Shown: positions 39,650 through 52,393 of the stretch, in pieces
Numbering within the stretch: the stretch's first letter is position 1
Layout of the letters: every line of letters begins with the position of its first letter
NCBI RefSeq assembly: GCF_018343795.1
Contig: NZ_CP074346.1
Coordinates: 496,001 to 560,000 of the forward strand
From: Phocoenobacter atlanticus subsp. cyclopteri
GTDB lineage: Bacteria; Pseudomonadota; Gammaproteobacteria; Enterobacterales; Pasteurellaceae
Reading direction: 5' to 3'
Length of the DNA: 64,000 bases
The notes under the pieces: generated by a model
Told to the model about the DNA's origin: nothing
Database searches by the model: none
The model's input: the letters and a program-made list of their open reading frames with translations, nothing else
Position numbers and translations under genes: made by a program

Positions 39650-40330
39650 ATGAAATTAGAACAATTACAAAAGCAGTTAGGTTATCAATTTGAAAATATT
39701 GATAATTTGAAACAAGCTCTAACACATAGAAGTGCAGGTGCTAAAAATAATGAACGCTTAGAATTTTTAGGTGATTCAATTTTAAATTTTGCGATTGGCT
39801 ATGCGTTATATAATAAATTCCCTCAATCTCAAGAAGGAGAATTGAGCCGAATGCGAGCAACACTGGTGCGTGAAAAAACCTTAGCCATTATTGCCCGTAA
39901 GTTTAATTTAGGGGAATACCTAAAATTAGGATCAGGTGAGTTGAAAAGTGGGGGGGCTCGTCGAGACTCTATTTTATCAGACTGTGTGGAGGCGATTATT
40001 GCTGCCATTTTTCTTGATTCTGAAAAGAATATGGATAAAGTTGTTGAACGAGTATGGGATTGGTACAGTGCATTACTCGATGAAATTTCACCAGGAGATG
40101 CACAAAAAGATCCAAAAACACGTTTACAAGAATATTTACAAGGTAGAAAATTATCACTACCAAGTTATGAAGTTTTTGATATTAAAGGGCAGGCACATAA
40201 TCAAACGTTTAAAGTGCTCTGTAAAATTCAAAATTTAGATCAAGAATTTATTGGTACTGGAACAAGTCGCCGTAAAGCGGAACAAAATGCAGCAGATCAA
40301 GTAATTGAAATGCTAAAATTAAAAAAATAA
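39650..40330 (+). CDS. rnc: Ribonuclease III
   Basis: A 226-residue double-strand-specific endoribonuclease that processes rRNA and regulates mRNAs. The signature [12 protein letters not shown] (residues 33-44) with metal-binding Glu and Asp, the second acidic site [13 protein letters not shown], and a C-terminal double-stranded-RNA-binding domain (about 155-226, KTRLQEYLQ...[16 protein letters not shown]) are all visible. Length equals E. coli (226). Second gene of lepB-rnc-era. Confidence 0.98.
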   Translation: MKLEQLQKQLGYQFENIDNLKQALTHRSAGAKNNERLEFLGDSILNFAIGYALYNKFPQSQEGELSRMRATLVREKTLAIIARKFNLGEYLKLGSGELKSGGARRDSILSDCVEAIIAAIFLDSEKNMDKVVERVWDWYSALLDEISPGDAQKDPKTRLQEYLQGRKLSLPSYEVFDIKGQAHNQTFKVLCKIQNLDQEFIGTGTSRRKAEQNAADQVIEMLKLKK

Positions 40331-40350
40331 TTATTTATAGAAGAAATAAA

Positions 40351-41259
40351 ATGACAGAAACTCAAACAAAAACATATTGTGGATTTATTGCTATTGTGGG
40401 ACGACCAAATGTAGGTAAATCCACTCTTTTAAACAAGATTTTAGGGCAAAAAGTCTCTATTACCTCTCGTAAGGCACAAACGACTCGTCATCGTATTTTA
40501 GGTATTCATACAGAAGAACAGTATCAAGCTGTTTATGTTGATACACCAGGGCTTCATATTGAAGAGAAACGTGCTATTAACCGTTTAATGAACAAAGCCG
40601 CAAGTAGTGCAATTAGTGATGTGGATTTAGTCATTTTCGTGGTTGAAGGCACAAAATGGAATGATGATGATGAAATGGTATTAAATAAACTTCGTGCGAC
40701 GAAAGCTCCAGTGGTATTGGCGATAAATAAAGTAGATAATATTAAAGATAAAGAAATTTTACTTCCTCATATTACAGAACTTTCTCAAAAATTTGATTTT
40801 AAGGACATTTTACCTATTTCAGCAGAACGTGGAAAAAATGTTAATGCGTTAAAAAGTATTGTTAGAAAATCATTACGTGAGGGTATTCATCATTTTCCAG
40901 AAGAATACGTCACAGACCGCTCACAACGTTTTATGGCATCAGAAATTATCCGTGAAAAATTAATGCGTTTTTTAGGTGAAGAATTACCTTATTCAGTGAC
41001 TGTGGAAATTGAAAAATTTAATATTAATGAACGTGGTATTTATGAAATCAACGGTTTAATTTTAGTGGAACGTGATGGTCAGAAAAAAATGGTCATCGGA
41101 AATGGTGGAAGCCGAATTAAAACAGTGGGTACAGAAGCTCGTCACGATATGGAACGTTTATTCGATGCTAAAGTCTATTTAGAACTTTGGGTTAAAGTGA
41201 AAGCAGGCTGGGCAGATGATGAACGAGCATTACGCAGTTTAGGTTACATCGAACAGTAG
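40351..41259 (+). CDS. era: GTPase Era
   Basis: A 302-residue GTPase for 16S rRNA maturation and 30S assembly. G motifs: GRPNVGKST (G1), DTPG (G3) and NKVD (G4). The C-terminal KH domain (about residues 205-300, with [20 protein letters not shown]) binds the 3' end of 16S rRNA. Third gene of the operon, 20 bp after rnc; recO, its usual next neighbour, is instead at 50.4 kb. Confidence 0.98.
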   Translation: MTETQTKTYCGFIAIVGRPNVGKSTLLNKILGQKVSITSRKAQTTRHRILGIHTEEQYQAVYVDTPGLHIEEKRAINRLMNKAASSAISDVDLVIFVVEGTKWNDDDEMVLNKLRATKAPVVLAINKVDNIKDKEILLPHITELSQKFDFKDILPISAERGKNVNALKSIVRKSLREGIHHFPEEYVTDRSQRFMASEIIREKLMRFLGEELPYSVTVEIEKFNINERGIYEINGLILVERDGQKKMVIGNGGSRIKTVGTEARHDMERLFDAKVYLELWVKVKAGWADDERALRSLGYIEQ

Positions 41260-41330
41260 GAATAGGGTATGCCCTGTTCAATTTAATTATTATGTATTTA
41301 TTCGTCAAGGCGTGGCTTGACGTTACGGTA
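41260..41330. repeat. Two dispersed palindromic repeat variants after era
   Basis: GAATAGGGTATGCCCTGTTC (41260-41279) is an imperfect copy of the GGCATGCC repeat, overlapping the base after the era stop. A second hairpin, CGTCAAGGCGTGGCTTGACG (41303-41322), follows. Together they lie between converging era and rluA and may end transcription. Confidence 0.65.
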
Positions 41331-41336
41331 CAAATT

Positions 41337-42002
41337 CTAAAACGGCACGTCGCTCTCAAATTGCATTCTTTCCCCTTTGACTGGGTGGGTAATCGTCAGC
41401 ATTTGGGCGTGGAGGCACAATCTTGGGGAGAGGCTTTTGGCTAAGGGATTAGCGTAAAATTTATCGCCGATAATTGGGTGTCCGAGTGCGAGAGCGTGCA
41501 ATCGCAATTGGTGTGATCGCCCTGTGTGTGGGGTAAGTTTAACCCTTGTGGTGTTATTTGGGTAATGTGCAAGAACTTCATAAAATGTGACCGCTTGTTT
41601 GCCACGTTCGTAGCAAATTTTTTGGCGTGGGCGATTTTCCCAGTCACAGATCAGCGGATAGCTGATCGTCCCTGTCTCGCCGACTTCTCCAAATTTTCCC
41701 CAAAGTAATGCTTGGTAATGTTTTTCAGGTTCTCGGTCTCGGAATTGGCGTTTAAGTTCTTTTTCTGCATTTTTGCTTAATGCGAATAAAATTAGCCCGC
41801 TTGTTGCCATATCTAAACGGTGTACTGGCTGGGCGAATTTGTATTTTTGCAACACTCGGAACATTGCACTGTCTTGATATTCCGGTCTTGCCCCTGGAAC
41901 AGAAAGCAGTCCGCTTGGTTTTTTGATAACCGTGATGTAATCATCACGGTACACTTCTTCTAAATAAGGTTCGAGCGGGGGATTGTATTCGATCAATGCC
42001 AT
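41337..42002 (-). CDS. rluA: Pseudouridine synthase RluA family (23S U746 / tRNA U32)
   Basis: A 221-residue pseudouridine synthase with the catalytic motif HRLDMATSGLILFAL (Asp at about residue 64), TGRSHQLRLHALALGHPI and a length close to E. coli RluA (219). RluA modifies U746 of 23S rRNA and U32 of several tRNAs. It lies 8 bp after rapA, the same pair as in E. coli, which supports RluA over RluC/D. A uptake-type ACCGCTTG is inside the coding region near 41591. Confidence 0.9.
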   Translation of the reverse strand: MALIEYNPPLEPYLEEVYRDDYITVIKKPSGLLSVPGARPEYQDSAMFRVLQKYKFAQPVHRLDMATSGLILFALSKNAEKELKRQFRDREPEKHYQALLWGKFGEVGETGTISYPLICDWENRPRQKICYERGKQAVTFYEVLAHYPNNTTRVKLTPHTGRSHQLRLHALALGHPIIGDKFYANPLAKSLSPRLCLHAQMLTITHPVKGERMQFESDVPF

Positions 42003-42010
42003 TCTTCGTC

Positions 42011-44905
42011 TTACCCTTGATTGCTAACAATCACACGCAGGCTGTCTAAACGCCAGTTTGCTTGTTCTAATTCAGCCAGAGATTGTTCTCTGATTTGCTC
42101 TAACGCTTGCACTTCATCGGCACGGATATTTTTATTAACTGCTTGAAGTGAGGTTAAACGGTGCAATTCAGCGGTTAGGGTTTGATCGGCATTGTGTTTC
42201 GCCTCGTCAATCAATGATTGTGCTTGGCTGACGATCGCCTGTTCACTTAATTTGATTAAGTTTTCAATGTCGTTGCGTGCCATTTTCACAATTTTATTTG
42301 CCATCTGTTTTTTCAATGGTTTTAACTGTTTTTCAAGCCCAAAGAACGACACTTGCTCTGCCATATTTTTGCCGTTTTTATCCACTAAAATACGCACAGG
42401 CGTTGGCGGTAAGAAACGGGTTAATTGCAAGGATTTTGGTGCTTGGGTTTCAACCACATAAATCGCTTCTAGCAACAGTGTGCCAGCAGGTAAGTGTTTA
42501 TTCACAAGCAGAGAAATGGCGGTTTTACCGATGTCCCCTGAGGTAATTAAATCGATACCATTACGCACCATTGGGTGATCCCACGTTAAGAACTCAATTT
42601 CTTCTCGCATTAAGGCAAGATCACGGTTAAAGGTAACGGTATTCCCTTCTTCTGATAATCCTGGGAAATCAGGCACAACCATATGCCCTGTTGGTTTGAT
42701 AACGATACTTTGCTCGCCTAAATCTTCTTGCTCTAAACCGATAATATCAAACAGGTGTAAAATAAAGCTCACAAGCTCTGGCGAGTTATCTTCTGCGGCA
42801 ATATCAAGGGCGAGTTGTTGTGCTTCATCGCCGCCGTTTGAATTGATTTCTAATAGGCGATCACGTCCTGTTTCTAGCTCTAATTTAAGCTGTTGCTGAC
42901 GTTGTTTGGTTTGATTTAATAAATCTTCAAAGCCATCTTGGGTTGGATTTTGTAAATAAGCGGTCAGATTTTGTTTAAATTCTGCAAAAATGGCACTTCC
43001 CATTGGGCAAGTTTCTTCAAAGGCATTTAATCCTTCGTGATACCACTGGGTTAAGCGTGCTTGGGCAGAATTTTCAAAACAAGGCACGAAAATTTGAATA
43101 TCACAACGCTGTCCGATACGATCTAAACGTCCGATACTTTGCTCTAATAAATCAGGGTTATCTGGTAAATTAAACAGTACTAAATGGTGTGCAAATTGGA
43201 AGTTACGCCCTTCAGAACCGATACTTGAACTGATTAAGACATTCGCCCCTTCTTCTTGCTGAGCAAAGTAAGCCGACGCACGATCACGTTCCACAATCGA
43301 CATTCTCTCGTGGAATACTGCACAACGGATTGCTTCTTTTTCTCGGAGGATTTGTTCAAGCTCAATCGCTGTATTGGCGTGTTTACAAATCACAAAGATT
43401 TTTTCATCACGGTGTTGTTGCAAGAATGAAATTAACCATTCGATACGAGTGTCAAGTTCGCCCCATTTAGCTTCTGGATCATCATTGAGCAAGATATTTT
43501 CAGGGTAAAGTAATTCTTCAAGGCTTGGCTCGATTAAATCATCAACGATGTGTTGATAAATCTCTGGCATTGCCACCGTAATTTGGTTGAACACACGATG
43601 TGGGAAGCCTTTTATGCCAGCTCGTGTATTACGGAATAACACTCGACTTGTGCCGTGACGGTCGATAAGTTCTTTGATTAACTCTTGGCGAACTGCGGTT
43701 TGCTGTTCTTCATCGCAATCTTTGGCATTGATAATACGGAACATTGGCTCAACGTCTTCTTCTGGCAATAAATCGCTGATACTGTTTTGCTCTTGCGTAC
43801 TTAATGGTTGGTCGTTCAATAAGGTATTAACCGCACTTGCCACAGGTTGATATTGTGCTTGCTCCTGTACGAAGGCTTGGTAATCGTAAAAACGATCGCT
43901 ATCCAGTAATTTTAAGCGTGCAAAATGGCTCTCTTGCCCTAATTGTTCAGGGGTGGCAGTAAGTAATAATACCGATGGAACCTGTGCAGAAAGCTGTTCA
44001 ACGAATTGATATGCTACGCTTGGTTTTTCTTCATTCCATTCTAAATGGTGGGCTTCGTCAACAATCAAAATATCCCACTCAGCTTCAAGTACTTCTCGTG
44101 AGCGTTTTGGAGATTTTTCTAACCAGTCAATTGAGGCAATCACTAAGGATTCACTTTCAAAAGGATTAAGCTCAACGCCCATTTCTTCATCAAAAAAGTC
44201 GCTACAACGTTCTTCATCAAACAGGGAAAACTTCAAGTTAAAACGACGTAGCATTTCCACCAGCCATTGATGTTGTAAACTTTCAGGGACTAACACTAAA
44301 ACACGGTTTACACGGCTTGAAAAAAGCTGTTGTTGTAAAATCATTCCCGCTTCAATGGTTTTACCTAACCCCACTTCATCGGCTAAAAGTACGCGTGGTG
44401 CAAGGCGTTTACCCACTTCTTTGGCGATATGTAATTGGTGCGGAATTAAACTGGCACGAATACCACGCATTCCACGCAGTGGCGATAGATATTGAGCTTG
44501 TTGATGTTGTAACGAACGATAGCGTAATGCAAAACGATCACTACGATCAATTTGAGCAGCAAACAGACGATCTTGTGGACGACTAAAACTGATCTTATGA
44601 TCTAATCGCATTTCTGCTAACACGGTTTCTTCGTTGGTGTCGCTACGGATCCCAAAATAGATCACAACATCTTGATTTACCATTAAATCGGTAATTTCTA
44701 ACGTCCAACCTTCTTCGCTGGTTACTGTATCGCCTTTTTTAAAAGTCACACGAGTTAAAGGTGCAACGTCAATCGCATATACTCGCTGTTCATCAGCAGC
44801 AGGGAACATCACCGTCACTGTGCGATTATCTATTGCTGTTATAATTCCTAGTCCTAGACTACTTTCGCTTTCACTGATCCAGCGTTGTCCAATTACAAAA
44901 CTCAT
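42011..44905 (-). CDS. rapA: RNA polymerase-associated ATPase RapA (HepA)
   Basis: A 964-residue SWI2/SNF2 ATPase that binds RNA polymerase and helps recycle it. Seen: the N-terminal Tudor-like domains (about residues 1-107, [20 protein letters not shown]), helicase motif [16 protein letters not shown], Walker B DEAHH, motif V and VI ([30 protein letters not shown]). E. coli RapA is 968 residues. Upstream of rluA in the same operon. Confidence 0.97.
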   Translation of the reverse strand: MSFVIGQRWISESESSLGLGIITAIDNRTVTVMFPAADEQRVYAIDVAPLTRVTFKKGDTVTSEEGWTLEITDLMVNQDVVIYFGIRSDTNEETVLAEMRLDHKISFSRPQDRLFAAQIDRSDRFALRYRSLQHQQAQYLSPLRGMRGIRASLIPHQLHIAKEVGKRLAPRVLLADEVGLGKTIEAGMILQQQLFSSRVNRVLVLVPESLQHQWLVEMLRRFNLKFSLFDEERCSDFFDEEMGVELNPFESESLVIASIDWLEKSPKRSREVLEAEWDILIVDEAHHLEWNEEKPSVAYQFVEQLSAQVPSVLLLTATPEQLGQESHFARLKLLDSDRFYDYQAFVQEQAQYQPVASAVNTLLNDQPLSTQEQNSISDLLPEEDVEPMFRIINAKDCDEEQQTAVRQELIKELIDRHGTSRVLFRNTRAGIKGFPHRVFNQITVAMPEIYQHIVDDLIEPSLEELLYPENILLNDDPEAKWGELDTRIEWLISFLQQHRDEKIFVICKHANTAIELEQILREKEAIRCAVFHERMSIVERDRASAYFAQQEEGANVLISSSIGSEGRNFQFAHHLVLFNLPDNPDLLEQSIGRLDRIGQRCDIQIFVPCFENSAQARLTQWYHEGLNAFEETCPMGSAIFAEFKQNLTAYLQNPTQDGFEDLLNQTKQRQQQLKLELETGRDRLLEINSNGGDEAQQLALDIAAEDNSPELVSFILHLFDIIGLEQEDLGEQSIVIKPTGHMVVPDFPGLSEEGNTVTFNRDLALMREEIEFLTWDHPMVRNGIDLITSGDIGKTAISLLVNKHLPAGTLLLEAIYVVETQAPKSLQLTRFLPPTPVRILVDKNGKNMAEQVSFFGLEKQLKPLKKQMANKIVKMARNDIENLIKLSEQAIVSQAQSLIDEAKHNADQTLTAELHRLTSLQAVNKNIRADEVQALEQIREQSLAELEQANWRLDSLRVIVSNQG

Positions 44906-45005
44906 ATCTTCTATTTACCTATATTGATAATAAATTGATCTATTATTCTTATGTTTTTAGTTTCTGTAAAAATGCCCATCCTAAAGATAGGTGATTACAA
45001 TATAT

Positions 45006-45713
45006 TTAATGATGCTTAGGGCAGTTTATTGGTTGCCATTTTTTATTGTAGCAAATATAAAGTTCATTACGAGATGCACCTAAATAGACATTTCTTAATT
45101 TGGGATTATTATCACGCATCCAACGGAATAAGGCTTTACGATTTAATTTTTTATTAGGTAATTTTAAATCGTTATACAATGCTCTTTGCATATTGAAGTA
45201 ATCTTGTGGTTGTTTAAATGCACAAGCACCGTGTTTTTCCCATTCGCCTTGCAATAAAGGTTTTCCAGGTGCTTCTCGCATATATTTTTCAATAATACGC
45301 TCATCAACTGGCGGTAAATCTCCTTGACAGAAACGAGGATGCTGATCAATTTGACGAGCTGAACGATTTTGAGGCCATAATCCGTGAATAACCCAACCAA
45401 ATTTATGAGGGTTCGCACATTGATATTGTAAACTTCTTGGTAGATTTCCCTGTGTTGATTTTTTCTTATATTCACAAAAACCAGGTGACCAAGAAAGAGC
45501 TAGCATATAATAATCAACAGATACTTTATTCTGCCCATATTTATCTCGGTGCATATCTGTATCGTAATCCAAATGTTGACTTGAATATTGGGCGGTTTTT
45601 GTTTGATTATTGTGTTGAGATTTTGCTGACACAGTTTCTTTACTTGAAAATAACATAATCCCTGCTCCAATCACAAGAGAAACGACACTTGTTACTAATT
45701 TTTTCTTATTCAT
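45006..45713 (-). CDS. rna: Ribonuclease T2 family enzyme (RNase I-like)
   Basis: A 235-residue secreted endoribonuclease. An N-terminal hydrophobic segment (about residues 6-23) acts as signal peptide or anchor. Both catalytic segments are intact: CAS I HGLWPQ (His110) and CAS II GEWEKHGAC (Glu157 and His161), with the Cys residues that form T2 disulfides. In E. coli RNase I is periplasmic and degrades RNA without specificity. It is a single gene, 20 bp downstream of the ferredoxin gene end in a minus-strand series. Confidence 0.93.
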   Translation of the reverse strand: MNKKKLVTSVVSLVIGAGIMLFSSKETVSAKSQHNNQTKTAQYSSQHLDYDTDMHRDKYGQNKVSVDYYMLALSWSPGFCEYKKKSTQGNLPRSLQYQCANPHKFGWVIHGLWPQNRSARQIDQHPRFCQGDLPPVDERIIEKYMREAPGKPLLQGEWEKHGACAFKQPQDYFNMQRALYNDLKLPNKKLNRKALFRWMRDNNPKLRNVYLGASRNELYICYNKKWQPINCPKHH

Positions 45714-45732
45714 TTTATTTCCTTACGCCGAG

Positions 45733-46026
<294 letters not shown>

Positions 46027-47394
46027 TTAAAGTAGCATTTTAATTACTTTATCTAATTTAATACGACCAAATCGTTTTAAAACTTTACGTACATCTTTAG
46101 GGTAATCTTGCACTATTTCCAAATCTGTATAATGTTTTAAAATTTGTGTATGTTCTCGAATTTTTGTCAATTCTTGAACGGCTTTTGGTTTTAATTCCTC
46201 TTTTGGATCTGAAATTAATACCGCATTTTCGGCATCTAATCGCCAAGCTCTTGGGTTTAAATTATTTCCTGTTAATAAAATATATTGATGATCAATCCAC
46301 ACGCCTTTAAGGTGATAAGTATTTTCCTCATTTTTCCATAAACGAATAATTAATTGCCCATTATCAATGTAGCGTTGATGACGCTTACAAAAAGCACGTA
46401 AGTTCTTTTCATAAAGATAAGGTAATGCAGAAGCTAGAGTGAATTTCTCTTCAGGCTTAGTATAAAAATCATTGGCTGTTTTGTCTCCCACTACAATCTC
46501 AATCTGTTTACCTGCTTTTAATAACCACGCAATACGATTTCTAATAGTAATTGGGAAATTAAAATAAGGAGTACAAATTGTTAATTTTTGTTCTGTTAAA
46601 AAAAATAGAGCTTCAATGGTTTTATTTAATTGATTTTTTTTACGTTTTAATCCTAATAGTAAAGATAAGCCTAATCCTTCTTCTTGATAAGGTTTTGAAA
46701 GTTGGTACTGCTGATGACTTAAATATTTACGAAATGCTTTTATTTGAGGGCGAATTTCTGTAGTTTTTTTTCGTTCTAATACATCTAAACGATTTACGGC
46801 TTCTTGGCTTAAAATATGTTCATTAGTAAAATGAACAATTGAATCGGTTAAGGCTTGATTTTTAATTTGGTGATAACGATCGCAACGATATTTATCTAAT
46901 TGATGTAAATAAACATTATTAATGCTTGCACCACTATAAAGCAGGGTATCATCAAAGACTAAACCTTTTAAATGCAATACACCAAAAAGCTCTCTACTAT
47001 TTATAGGTACACCATAAAAAGGAATTTCATTTTGTTTATCATTGGCATATTTCTGGTGCATTTCATAATACCAGTCAGCATTACTTCCTGCTTCTTTTTC
47101 ACCTATTCGTCCTCGTTGAGCACGGTGCCAATCAACCAGTACTTTGATATCTAATTCAGGGCGTGCTAATTTTGCTTGATAAAGTGCATCTAAAATCTCT
47201 TGACCTGCTTCATCTTTTTCCCAATATAAAGAAGTGATATAAATACGAGATTTAGCCTGTTGAATAAGGGATAAAATATGCTTTTTAAACAAAACAGTAT
47301 CCAAAAGAAACTCAATATTTTCAGCTTCTGTTGGTATATATTTTAATTTTTCTAAGTGAGATTTTGCTTTCTTTATTTTTAACGCTGTTAGCAT
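46027..47394 (-). CDS. pssA: CDP-diacylglycerol-serine O-phosphatidyltransferase (PLD family)
   Basis: A 455-residue phosphatidylserine synthase of the gram-negative, phospholipase-D type; phosphatidylserine is then decarboxylated to phosphatidylethanolamine. Two HKD-type motifs are seen: HLKGLVFDDTLLYSGASIN and YHLKGVWIDHQYILLTGNNLNPRAWRLDAEN. The ATG at 47394 has GGGAGAG in the proper place; the frame extends to 47439 without a ribosome site. E. coli PssA is 451 residues. Confidence 0.95.
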   Translation of the reverse strand: MLTALKIKKAKSHLEKLKYIPTEAENIEFLLDTVLFKKHILSLIQQAKSRIYITSLYWEKDEAGQEILDALYQAKLARPELDIKVLVDWHRAQRGRIGEKEAGSNADWYYEMHQKYANDKQNEIPFYGVPINSRELFGVLHLKGLVFDDTLLYSGASINNVYLHQLDKYRCDRYHQIKNQALTDSIVHFTNEHILSQEAVNRLDVLERKKTTEIRPQIKAFRKYLSHQQYQLSKPYQEEGLGLSLLLGLKRKKNQLNKTIEALFFLTEQKLTICTPYFNFPITIRNRIAWLLKAGKQIEIVVGDKTANDFYTKPEEKFTLASALPYLYEKNLRAFCKRHQRYIDNGQLIIRLWKNEENTYHLKGVWIDHQYILLTGNNLNPRAWRLDAENAVLISDPKEELKPKAVQELTKIREHTQILKHYTDLEIVQDYPKDVRKVLKRFGRIKLDKVIKMLL

Positions 47395-47471
47395 TTTTCT
47401 CTCCCGTAAATAATGATAGATTTGCAAAATTTTTCTCAAATGTGACCGCTTGTAATAAAGTTAAAAATAGA

Positions 47472-47500
47472 TAAAGACAGGGTATGCCCTGTCTCTACAG
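47472..47500. repeat. Dispersed palindromic repeat (reverse orientation)
   Basis: AAGACAGGGTATGCCCTGTCTCTACA reads, on the minus strand, TGTAGAGACAGGGCATACCC..., the same orientation-specific flank as the other copies. It lies between ileS and pssA. Confidence 0.85.
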
Positions 47501-47507
47501 ATCATCA

Positions 47508-50315
47508 TTACGCAAAATGACGTTGTTCGCCTGCACCCGCTACGTTTTCTACACAACGACCACAGATTGCACCGTGTTCTGCGTGTGAGCCGATATCTGT
47601 TGAAAAATGCCAGCAACGTGGACATTTTTCACCTTCGGCACGTTCCACTTTCACGGCTAAGCCATCTAATTCACCGACTTGGACATCAGCTTCAGCAAGA
47701 GGTTTCAAAATTACTTGTGATGTAATTAACACAAAACGTAACTCATTGCGTAGTTTTTCCAATGACTCTTGAAGCTCTTTATTTACATAAAGGGTCACTT
47801 TGGCTTCTAATGCACCACCAATCACTTTATCATTACGAGCTTGTTCTAATACTCGGTTCACTTCTGTTCGTACGGCTAAAAGCTGTTGCCAGTAAGCATT
47901 ATCCAACTGATCCGCCTCATCTAAACCAAATAAACCAGTGTAGAATTCTTCGGTAAACACAAATTCCGCACGATCCATTTCAGGTAAGCAATTCCAAATT
48001 TCGTCTGCTGTGAATGAAAGAATTGGTGCAATCCAACGCACTAAGGCTTCTGAAATATGCCATAACGCTGTTTGACAACTACGACGAGCAACACTGTCCG
48101 CTTTTGTAGTATATTGACGGTCTTTGATAATATCTAAGTAGAACGATCCCATTTCAATTGAACAGAAACGCATTAAACGTTGTACAACGGTGTGGAATTG
48201 ATAATTATCATACGCTTCAATAATCTCTTTTTGTGCCTCTAATGCACAGCTTACCGCCCAGCGGTCAAGACTAATCATCTCTTCTGGTTTCACACAATCT
48301 GTTTTGGGATCAAAGCCGTTTAAGTTTGCTAATAAGAAACGTGAAGTGTTACGAATACGACGATAAGCATCCGCTGAACGTTTTAAGATTTCATCAGAAA
48401 CTGTCATTTCGCCTGTGTAGTCTGTTGAAGCTACCCATAAACGTAAAATATCACCACCAAATTTATCCATTACTTCTTGTGGCGTTACGATATTTCCGAT
48501 CGATTTAGACATTTTACGTCCTTGACCGTCCACTGTGAAACCGTGGGTTAAGACTTGTTTGTATGGTGCTTTATTGTCTGTTGAGCAAGAAAGCATTAGT
48601 GATGACATAAACCAACCACGATGTTGATCTGAACCTTCTAAGTAAAGATCGATGTCGTTACCATTAAATTCAGCACGATTTTGTACCACAGACGCATAAG
48701 TTGATCCTGAGTCAAACCATACATCTAAGGTATCTTTTACTGCACGGTAATTTTGAGCATCATCTTCGCCAAGTAATTCTTTCGGATCTAAATCCCACCA
48801 CGCTTGAATTCCATCTTTTTCAACACGTTTCGCTACTTCTTCAATTAATTCAACAGTGCGTGGATGTAATTCTTCGGTTTCATTGTGAATAAATAAAGTA
48901 ACAGGCACGCCCCAAGTACGCTGACGAGAGATACACCAGTCAGGACGGTTTTCAACCATTTTCTCAATACGAGCTTGACCCCAATCTGGAATCCAACGTA
49001 CATTTTTGATTTCGCCTAAAGCTAATTTACGCAAGCCCTGTGTTTCCATTCCCACGAACCATTGTGGTGTCGCACGGAAGATAATCGGTGTTTTGTGTCT
49101 CCAACAATGTGGATAGCTATGACGAATTTTTTTCATTTTCATCAACGAGCCAGTTTCATCTAATTTTTGTAACACCGCACCGTTTGATTCAAATACGCCT
49201 AAGCCTGCAAAAAATTCTGTACTTGATGTAAATTTACCATCGTTACCCACTAAGCCAGCCATTTCAATATTATATTGACGTGCAATCACATAGTCGTCTT
49301 GACCGTGATCTGGTGCGGTATGTACTAAACCTGTACCGCCGTCAGTAGTAACGTGATCGCCTAAAATAAATGGTACATCAAATGCATAGAATGGGTGGTT
49401 AAAACGTAATAATTCTAACTCTTTACCTTTCGCTGAACCTAAGACTTGATAGTCTTCAACGCCCACTTCTTTTGCTACTTCTTCAACTAATTCAGCCGCT
49501 AAAATTACACGCTCATCGCCGAATTGTACTAATTGATATTCTAACTCTGCACTTAATGCAATCGCACGGTTAGATGGCATTGTCCAAGGGGTAGTTGTCC
49601 AGATAACGGCTGAAATTTTACCTTCGCCCTTCGCATTAAATTTCTGTTCGATTTCTTGCTCGTTTACCGCACTGAAACGTACATAGATTGATGGTGATGT
49701 TTTATCTTCATATTCAACTTCTGCTTCTGCTAATGATGAACCACAATCTAAACACCAGTGAACCGGTTTTGAACCTTTGTATAAGTGACCATTTGCCACC
49801 ATTTTTCCGAATGCACGAATAATATTTGCTTCGGTGTCAAAATTCATTGTTAGATAAGGATTATCCCAATCCCCTAATACACCTAAACGAATAAAATCTT
49901 TTTTCTGACCTTCAATTTGTTCAGTTGCATATTTACGACATTCTTTACGAAACTCTGCAGCAGAAAGTTTCTGATTTGGTTTACCTACAATACCTTCTAC
50001 CTTTAATTCAATCGGTAAGCCGTGACAATCCCAACCTGGAATATAAGGCGAATCAAAACCTAATGCGGTTTTTGATTTAATAATCATATCTTTTAAAATT
50101 TTATTTACGGCGTGTCCGATATGAATATTACCGTTCGCATAAGGAGGACCATCGTGCAAAATAAAGCTCTTTTTACCTTTCGCTGACTCGCGAATTTTTT
50201 GATATAAACCTTTGTCATACCAGTTTTTTAACATTTCAGGTTCACGCTTAGCAAGGTTGCCACGCATTGGAAAGCCTGTTTCAGGCAAATTTAATGTATT
50301 TTTATAATCAGTCAT
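47508..50315 (-). CDS. ileS: Isoleucyl-tRNA synthetase
   Basis: A 935-residue class I synthetase. Seen: the HIGH motif in [20 protein letters not shown], the editing (CP1) domain with [22 protein letters not shown] in [10 protein letters not shown], and the C-terminal zinc site [12 protein letters not shown]...[10 protein letters not shown]. Length matches E. coli (938). Its usual neighbours ribF and lspA are not adjacent; recO-alr lie upstream on the same strand and pssA downstream. Confidence 0.98.
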   Translation of the reverse strand: MTDYKNTLNLPETGFPMRGNLAKREPEMLKNWYDKGLYQKIRESAKGKKSFILHDGPPYANGNIHIGHAVNKILKDMIIKSKTALGFDSPYIPGWDCHGLPIELKVEGIVGKPNQKLSAAEFRKECRKYATEQIEGQKKDFIRLGVLGDWDNPYLTMNFDTEANIIRAFGKMVANGHLYKGSKPVHWCLDCGSSLAEAEVEYEDKTSPSIYVRFSAVNEQEIEQKFNAKGEGKISAVIWTTTPWTMPSNRAIALSAELEYQLVQFGDERVILAAELVEEVAKEVGVEDYQVLGSAKGKELELLRFNHPFYAFDVPFILGDHVTTDGGTGLVHTAPDHGQDDYVIARQYNIEMAGLVGNDGKFTSSTEFFAGLGVFESNGAVLQKLDETGSLMKMKKIRHSYPHCWRHKTPIIFRATPQWFVGMETQGLRKLALGEIKNVRWIPDWGQARIEKMVENRPDWCISRQRTWGVPVTLFIHNETEELHPRTVELIEEVAKRVEKDGIQAWWDLDPKELLGEDDAQNYRAVKDTLDVWFDSGSTYASVVQNRAEFNGNDIDLYLEGSDQHRGWFMSSLMLSCSTDNKAPYKQVLTHGFTVDGQGRKMSKSIGNIVTPQEVMDKFGGDILRLWVASTDYTGEMTVSDEILKRSADAYRRIRNTSRFLLANLNGFDPKTDCVKPEEMISLDRWAVSCALEAQKEIIEAYDNYQFHTVVQRLMRFCSIEMGSFYLDIIKDRQYTTKADSVARRSCQTALWHISEALVRWIAPILSFTADEIWNCLPEMDRAEFVFTEEFYTGLFGLDEADQLDNAYWQQLLAVRTEVNRVLEQARNDKVIGGALEAKVTLYVNKELQESLEKLRNELRFVLITSQVILKPLAEADVQVGELDGLAVKVERAEGEKCPRCWHFSTDIGSHAEHGAICGRCVENVAGAGEQRHFA

Positions 50316-50402
50316 TGTGTTTTCCTGTAGATATAAAATTTAAAAAGTGAAAATTGATCTAACCATTGTAAAGAAGAATGGAATAAAAATCTATATTTTG
50401 CA

Positions 50403-51113
50403 CTATTTTTTGATGATTTGTTGAAACAACTCTCTGCTTTTAAGAGGACTTGATCCTAAAAAGGCTTTTAGTGTGGTTCGAGTGAAATATTTTGCAGCTT
50501 GTCGAGTGGATTGCTCACTAAAATCAAGTTGATTAAATGCTAATAAATCTTTGCCTAGATAACTTTGATTATTTTGTAATAATGAGGCAATAAAGCCTTT
50601 TTTTTCTTGAAATTGATAGCTCATCGTTGGTTCTATAGGTTTACCCGTTGCAGCACAATGACTAAAACTGACTTCATATCCTAACGCTTTTAAGAGTTGA
50701 AATTCAAAAGTGCGTAAAGTCGCTTCAATTTGTTGAGGTTGTACTGCTAGCTGAGTAATACAGTTTAAATAATGCTGAAATAATTCAGGGTAAGCGGTAT
50801 GATTTTCTAAGGTTTTTACCAAAATTTCATTAACATAAAAGCCACTATATAAAGCCATTGTTTGCATTGGTAAACTTAATGAGGCGGGTTCTGCTTTGGT
50901 TAATGTTTTCAGTTCCCCTTTGCCACTCCAACGCAATAATAAAGGGGTGAAAGGTTGTAATACGGATTTTAATGGTGAACGTACTCGTCTTGCACCTTTG
51001 GCTAATAATGTAATACGTCCACTATGCTCAGTAAAAAAATCGACCAGTAAACTACTTTCGCTATATTCTCTGCGATGTAATACAAACCCGCGTTGCCAAT
51101 TTTCAACACTCAT
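50403..51113 (-). CDS. recO: DNA repair protein RecO
   Basis: A 236-residue mediator that, with RecR, loads RecA onto SSB-coated single-stranded DNA. N-terminal OB-fold ([36 protein letters not shown]) and a helical C-terminal half. The zinc-binding cysteines of some RecO proteins are lacking, as in other gammaproteobacteria. The start overlaps the alr stop (TAATG), so it is translationally coupled to alr, an unusual pairing because recO more often follows era. Confidence 0.95.
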   Translation of the reverse strand: MSVENWQRGFVLHRREYSESSLLVDFFTEHSGRITLLAKGARRVRSPLKSVLQPFTPLLLRWSGKGELKTLTKAEPASLSLPMQTMALYSGFYVNEILVKTLENHTAYPELFQHYLNCITQLAVQPQQIEATLRTFEFQLLKALGYEVSFSHCAATGKPIEPTMSYQFQEKKGFIASLLQNNQSYLGKDLLAFNQLDFSEQSTRQAAKYFTRTTLKAFLGSSPLKSRELFQQIIKK

Positions 51114-52201
51114 TATTCTTTATACTCAATATCTACTCGTGGGGTAATTTGAGTCACCAATTCATAATTAATCACACCAATCGCTTTTGCAACTTCTTCA
51201 ATGGGTAATTCTTCGCCCCATAAAATAACTTTATCTCCCATTTTGTCGGTACTATCAATGCCTAAATCTACGGTAAGCATATCCATTGAAACTCGCCCCA
51301 CAATAGGTACTTTACGACCATTCACCCAAACTGGTGTTCCATAAGGTGCATTGCGAGGGTAACCATCTCCATAGCCAATGGCGACAACACCAAGTTTTGT
51401 ATCTTTTTCACTGACCCAATAATTACCATAACCTACTGGTTCACCCGCACGGTGTTTTCTCACCGCAATCAGTGTCGAGGAAAGGGTCATTGTTGGTTGA
51501 AAACCGAGTTCTTTAATAGGGGTATAGTTAGGTGAAATCCCCTGTTGAATAATTCCAGCTCGGATCCAATCATAATGGGATTGTGACCAATATAAAATTC
51601 CCCCTGATGCTGCCATACTGCGTTCATTGGTATAACCCTCAGTGGCTTTTTCAAAACAACAAATTTGTTTTTTAGAATAATCATTTTCAGGCTCATCAGC
51701 ACAACTGAAATGAGAAATAAAACGAATTTGACCTACAAATTCACATTTCTCTAAACGTTGAAAGGCGTTATCGACATCTTCAGGTTGAAAACCTAAACGG
51801 TGCATTCCTGTATCAATTTTTATCCAAACATTAATAGGAAGCGGTATGATTTTATTTACTTTTTGCAAATTTTCAATCATCTCAATTTGTTCAAAATTAT
51901 GAACTACTGTATCTAAATTTTTTTTAACAACTTGTTGTAATTCTCTTTCATTAAAAAATCCTTCTAATAATAAAACCGTACCTTGATAATCAAGTTGACG
52001 AATAGTCATTGCCTCAGAAATACGTGCGACAGCAAAAGCATCAACTTTATTTTTTAAAGTGTTAATTAAATGAGGAATAGTTTGACCATAACCATTCGCT
52101 TTAATGACGGAACAAAGCTTACTGTTTGGTGCTAAGCTTTTGATACGTTTTATATTATTATGCAATGCTGTTGTATTAAGCGTGAGTATTGCGGATTTCA
52201 T
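51113..52201 (-). CDS. alr: Alanine racemase
   Basis: A 362-residue PLP enzyme that makes D-alanine for peptidoglycan. The PLP-lysine motif is [14 protein letters not shown] (Lys34), the catalytic tyrosine is in [12 protein letters not shown], and [10 protein letters not shown] and SMDMLTVDL are conserved. The gene contains an uptake-type site (AAGCGGTATGATTTT with a TTTTTGCAAATTTTC tract after it, about 51839-51874), which codes for IIPLPI-adjacent residues and shows that the signal is tolerated in coding sequence. Confidence 0.97.
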   Translation of the reverse strand: MKSAILTLNTTALHNNIKRIKSLAPNSKLCSVIKANGYGQTIPHLINTLKNKVDAFAVARISEAMTIRQLDYQGTVLLLEGFFNERELQQVVKKNLDTVVHNFEQIEMIENLQKVNKIIPLPINVWIKIDTGMHRLGFQPEDVDNAFQRLEKCEFVGQIRFISHFSCADEPENDYSKKQICCFEKATEGYTNERSMAASGGILYWSQSHYDWIRAGIIQQGISPNYTPIKELGFQPTMTLSSTLIAVRKHRAGEPVGYGNYWVSEKDTKLGVVAIGYGDGYPRNAPYGTPVWVNGRKVPIVGRVSMDMLTVDLGIDSTDKMGDKVILWGEELPIEEVAKAIGVINYELVTQITPRVDIEYKE

Positions 52202-52323
52202 TTATCATTCCATTTGTGTATTTTTAGAATTTGGGTTAGGTAAAGAATTATACTTCAAAATAAAATTTTATAGAAATACAAACCAAACTAAATACAATTT
52301 TTATTGTAAATAACATAAGAGTA

Positions 52324-52351
52324 TTGTTTTTAATCAAAAATCTTATACAAT
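52324..52351 (+). promoter_or_regulatory. asd promoter candidate
   Basis: TTGTTT (52324-52329) and TACAAT (52346-52351) are 16 bp apart, about 43 bp upstream of asd. No lysine riboswitch is visible in the 190-bp gap. Confidence 0.5.
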
Positions 52352-52393
52352 CGAAAGTTGCAAACACAATAAAAAATTTAAGGAGTATAACAA

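Noticed and set aside
52202-52393. Lysine riboswitch upstream of asd
   Set aside because: The gap is AT-rich and lacks the conserved lysine-aptamer segments; only a simple promoter is seen.
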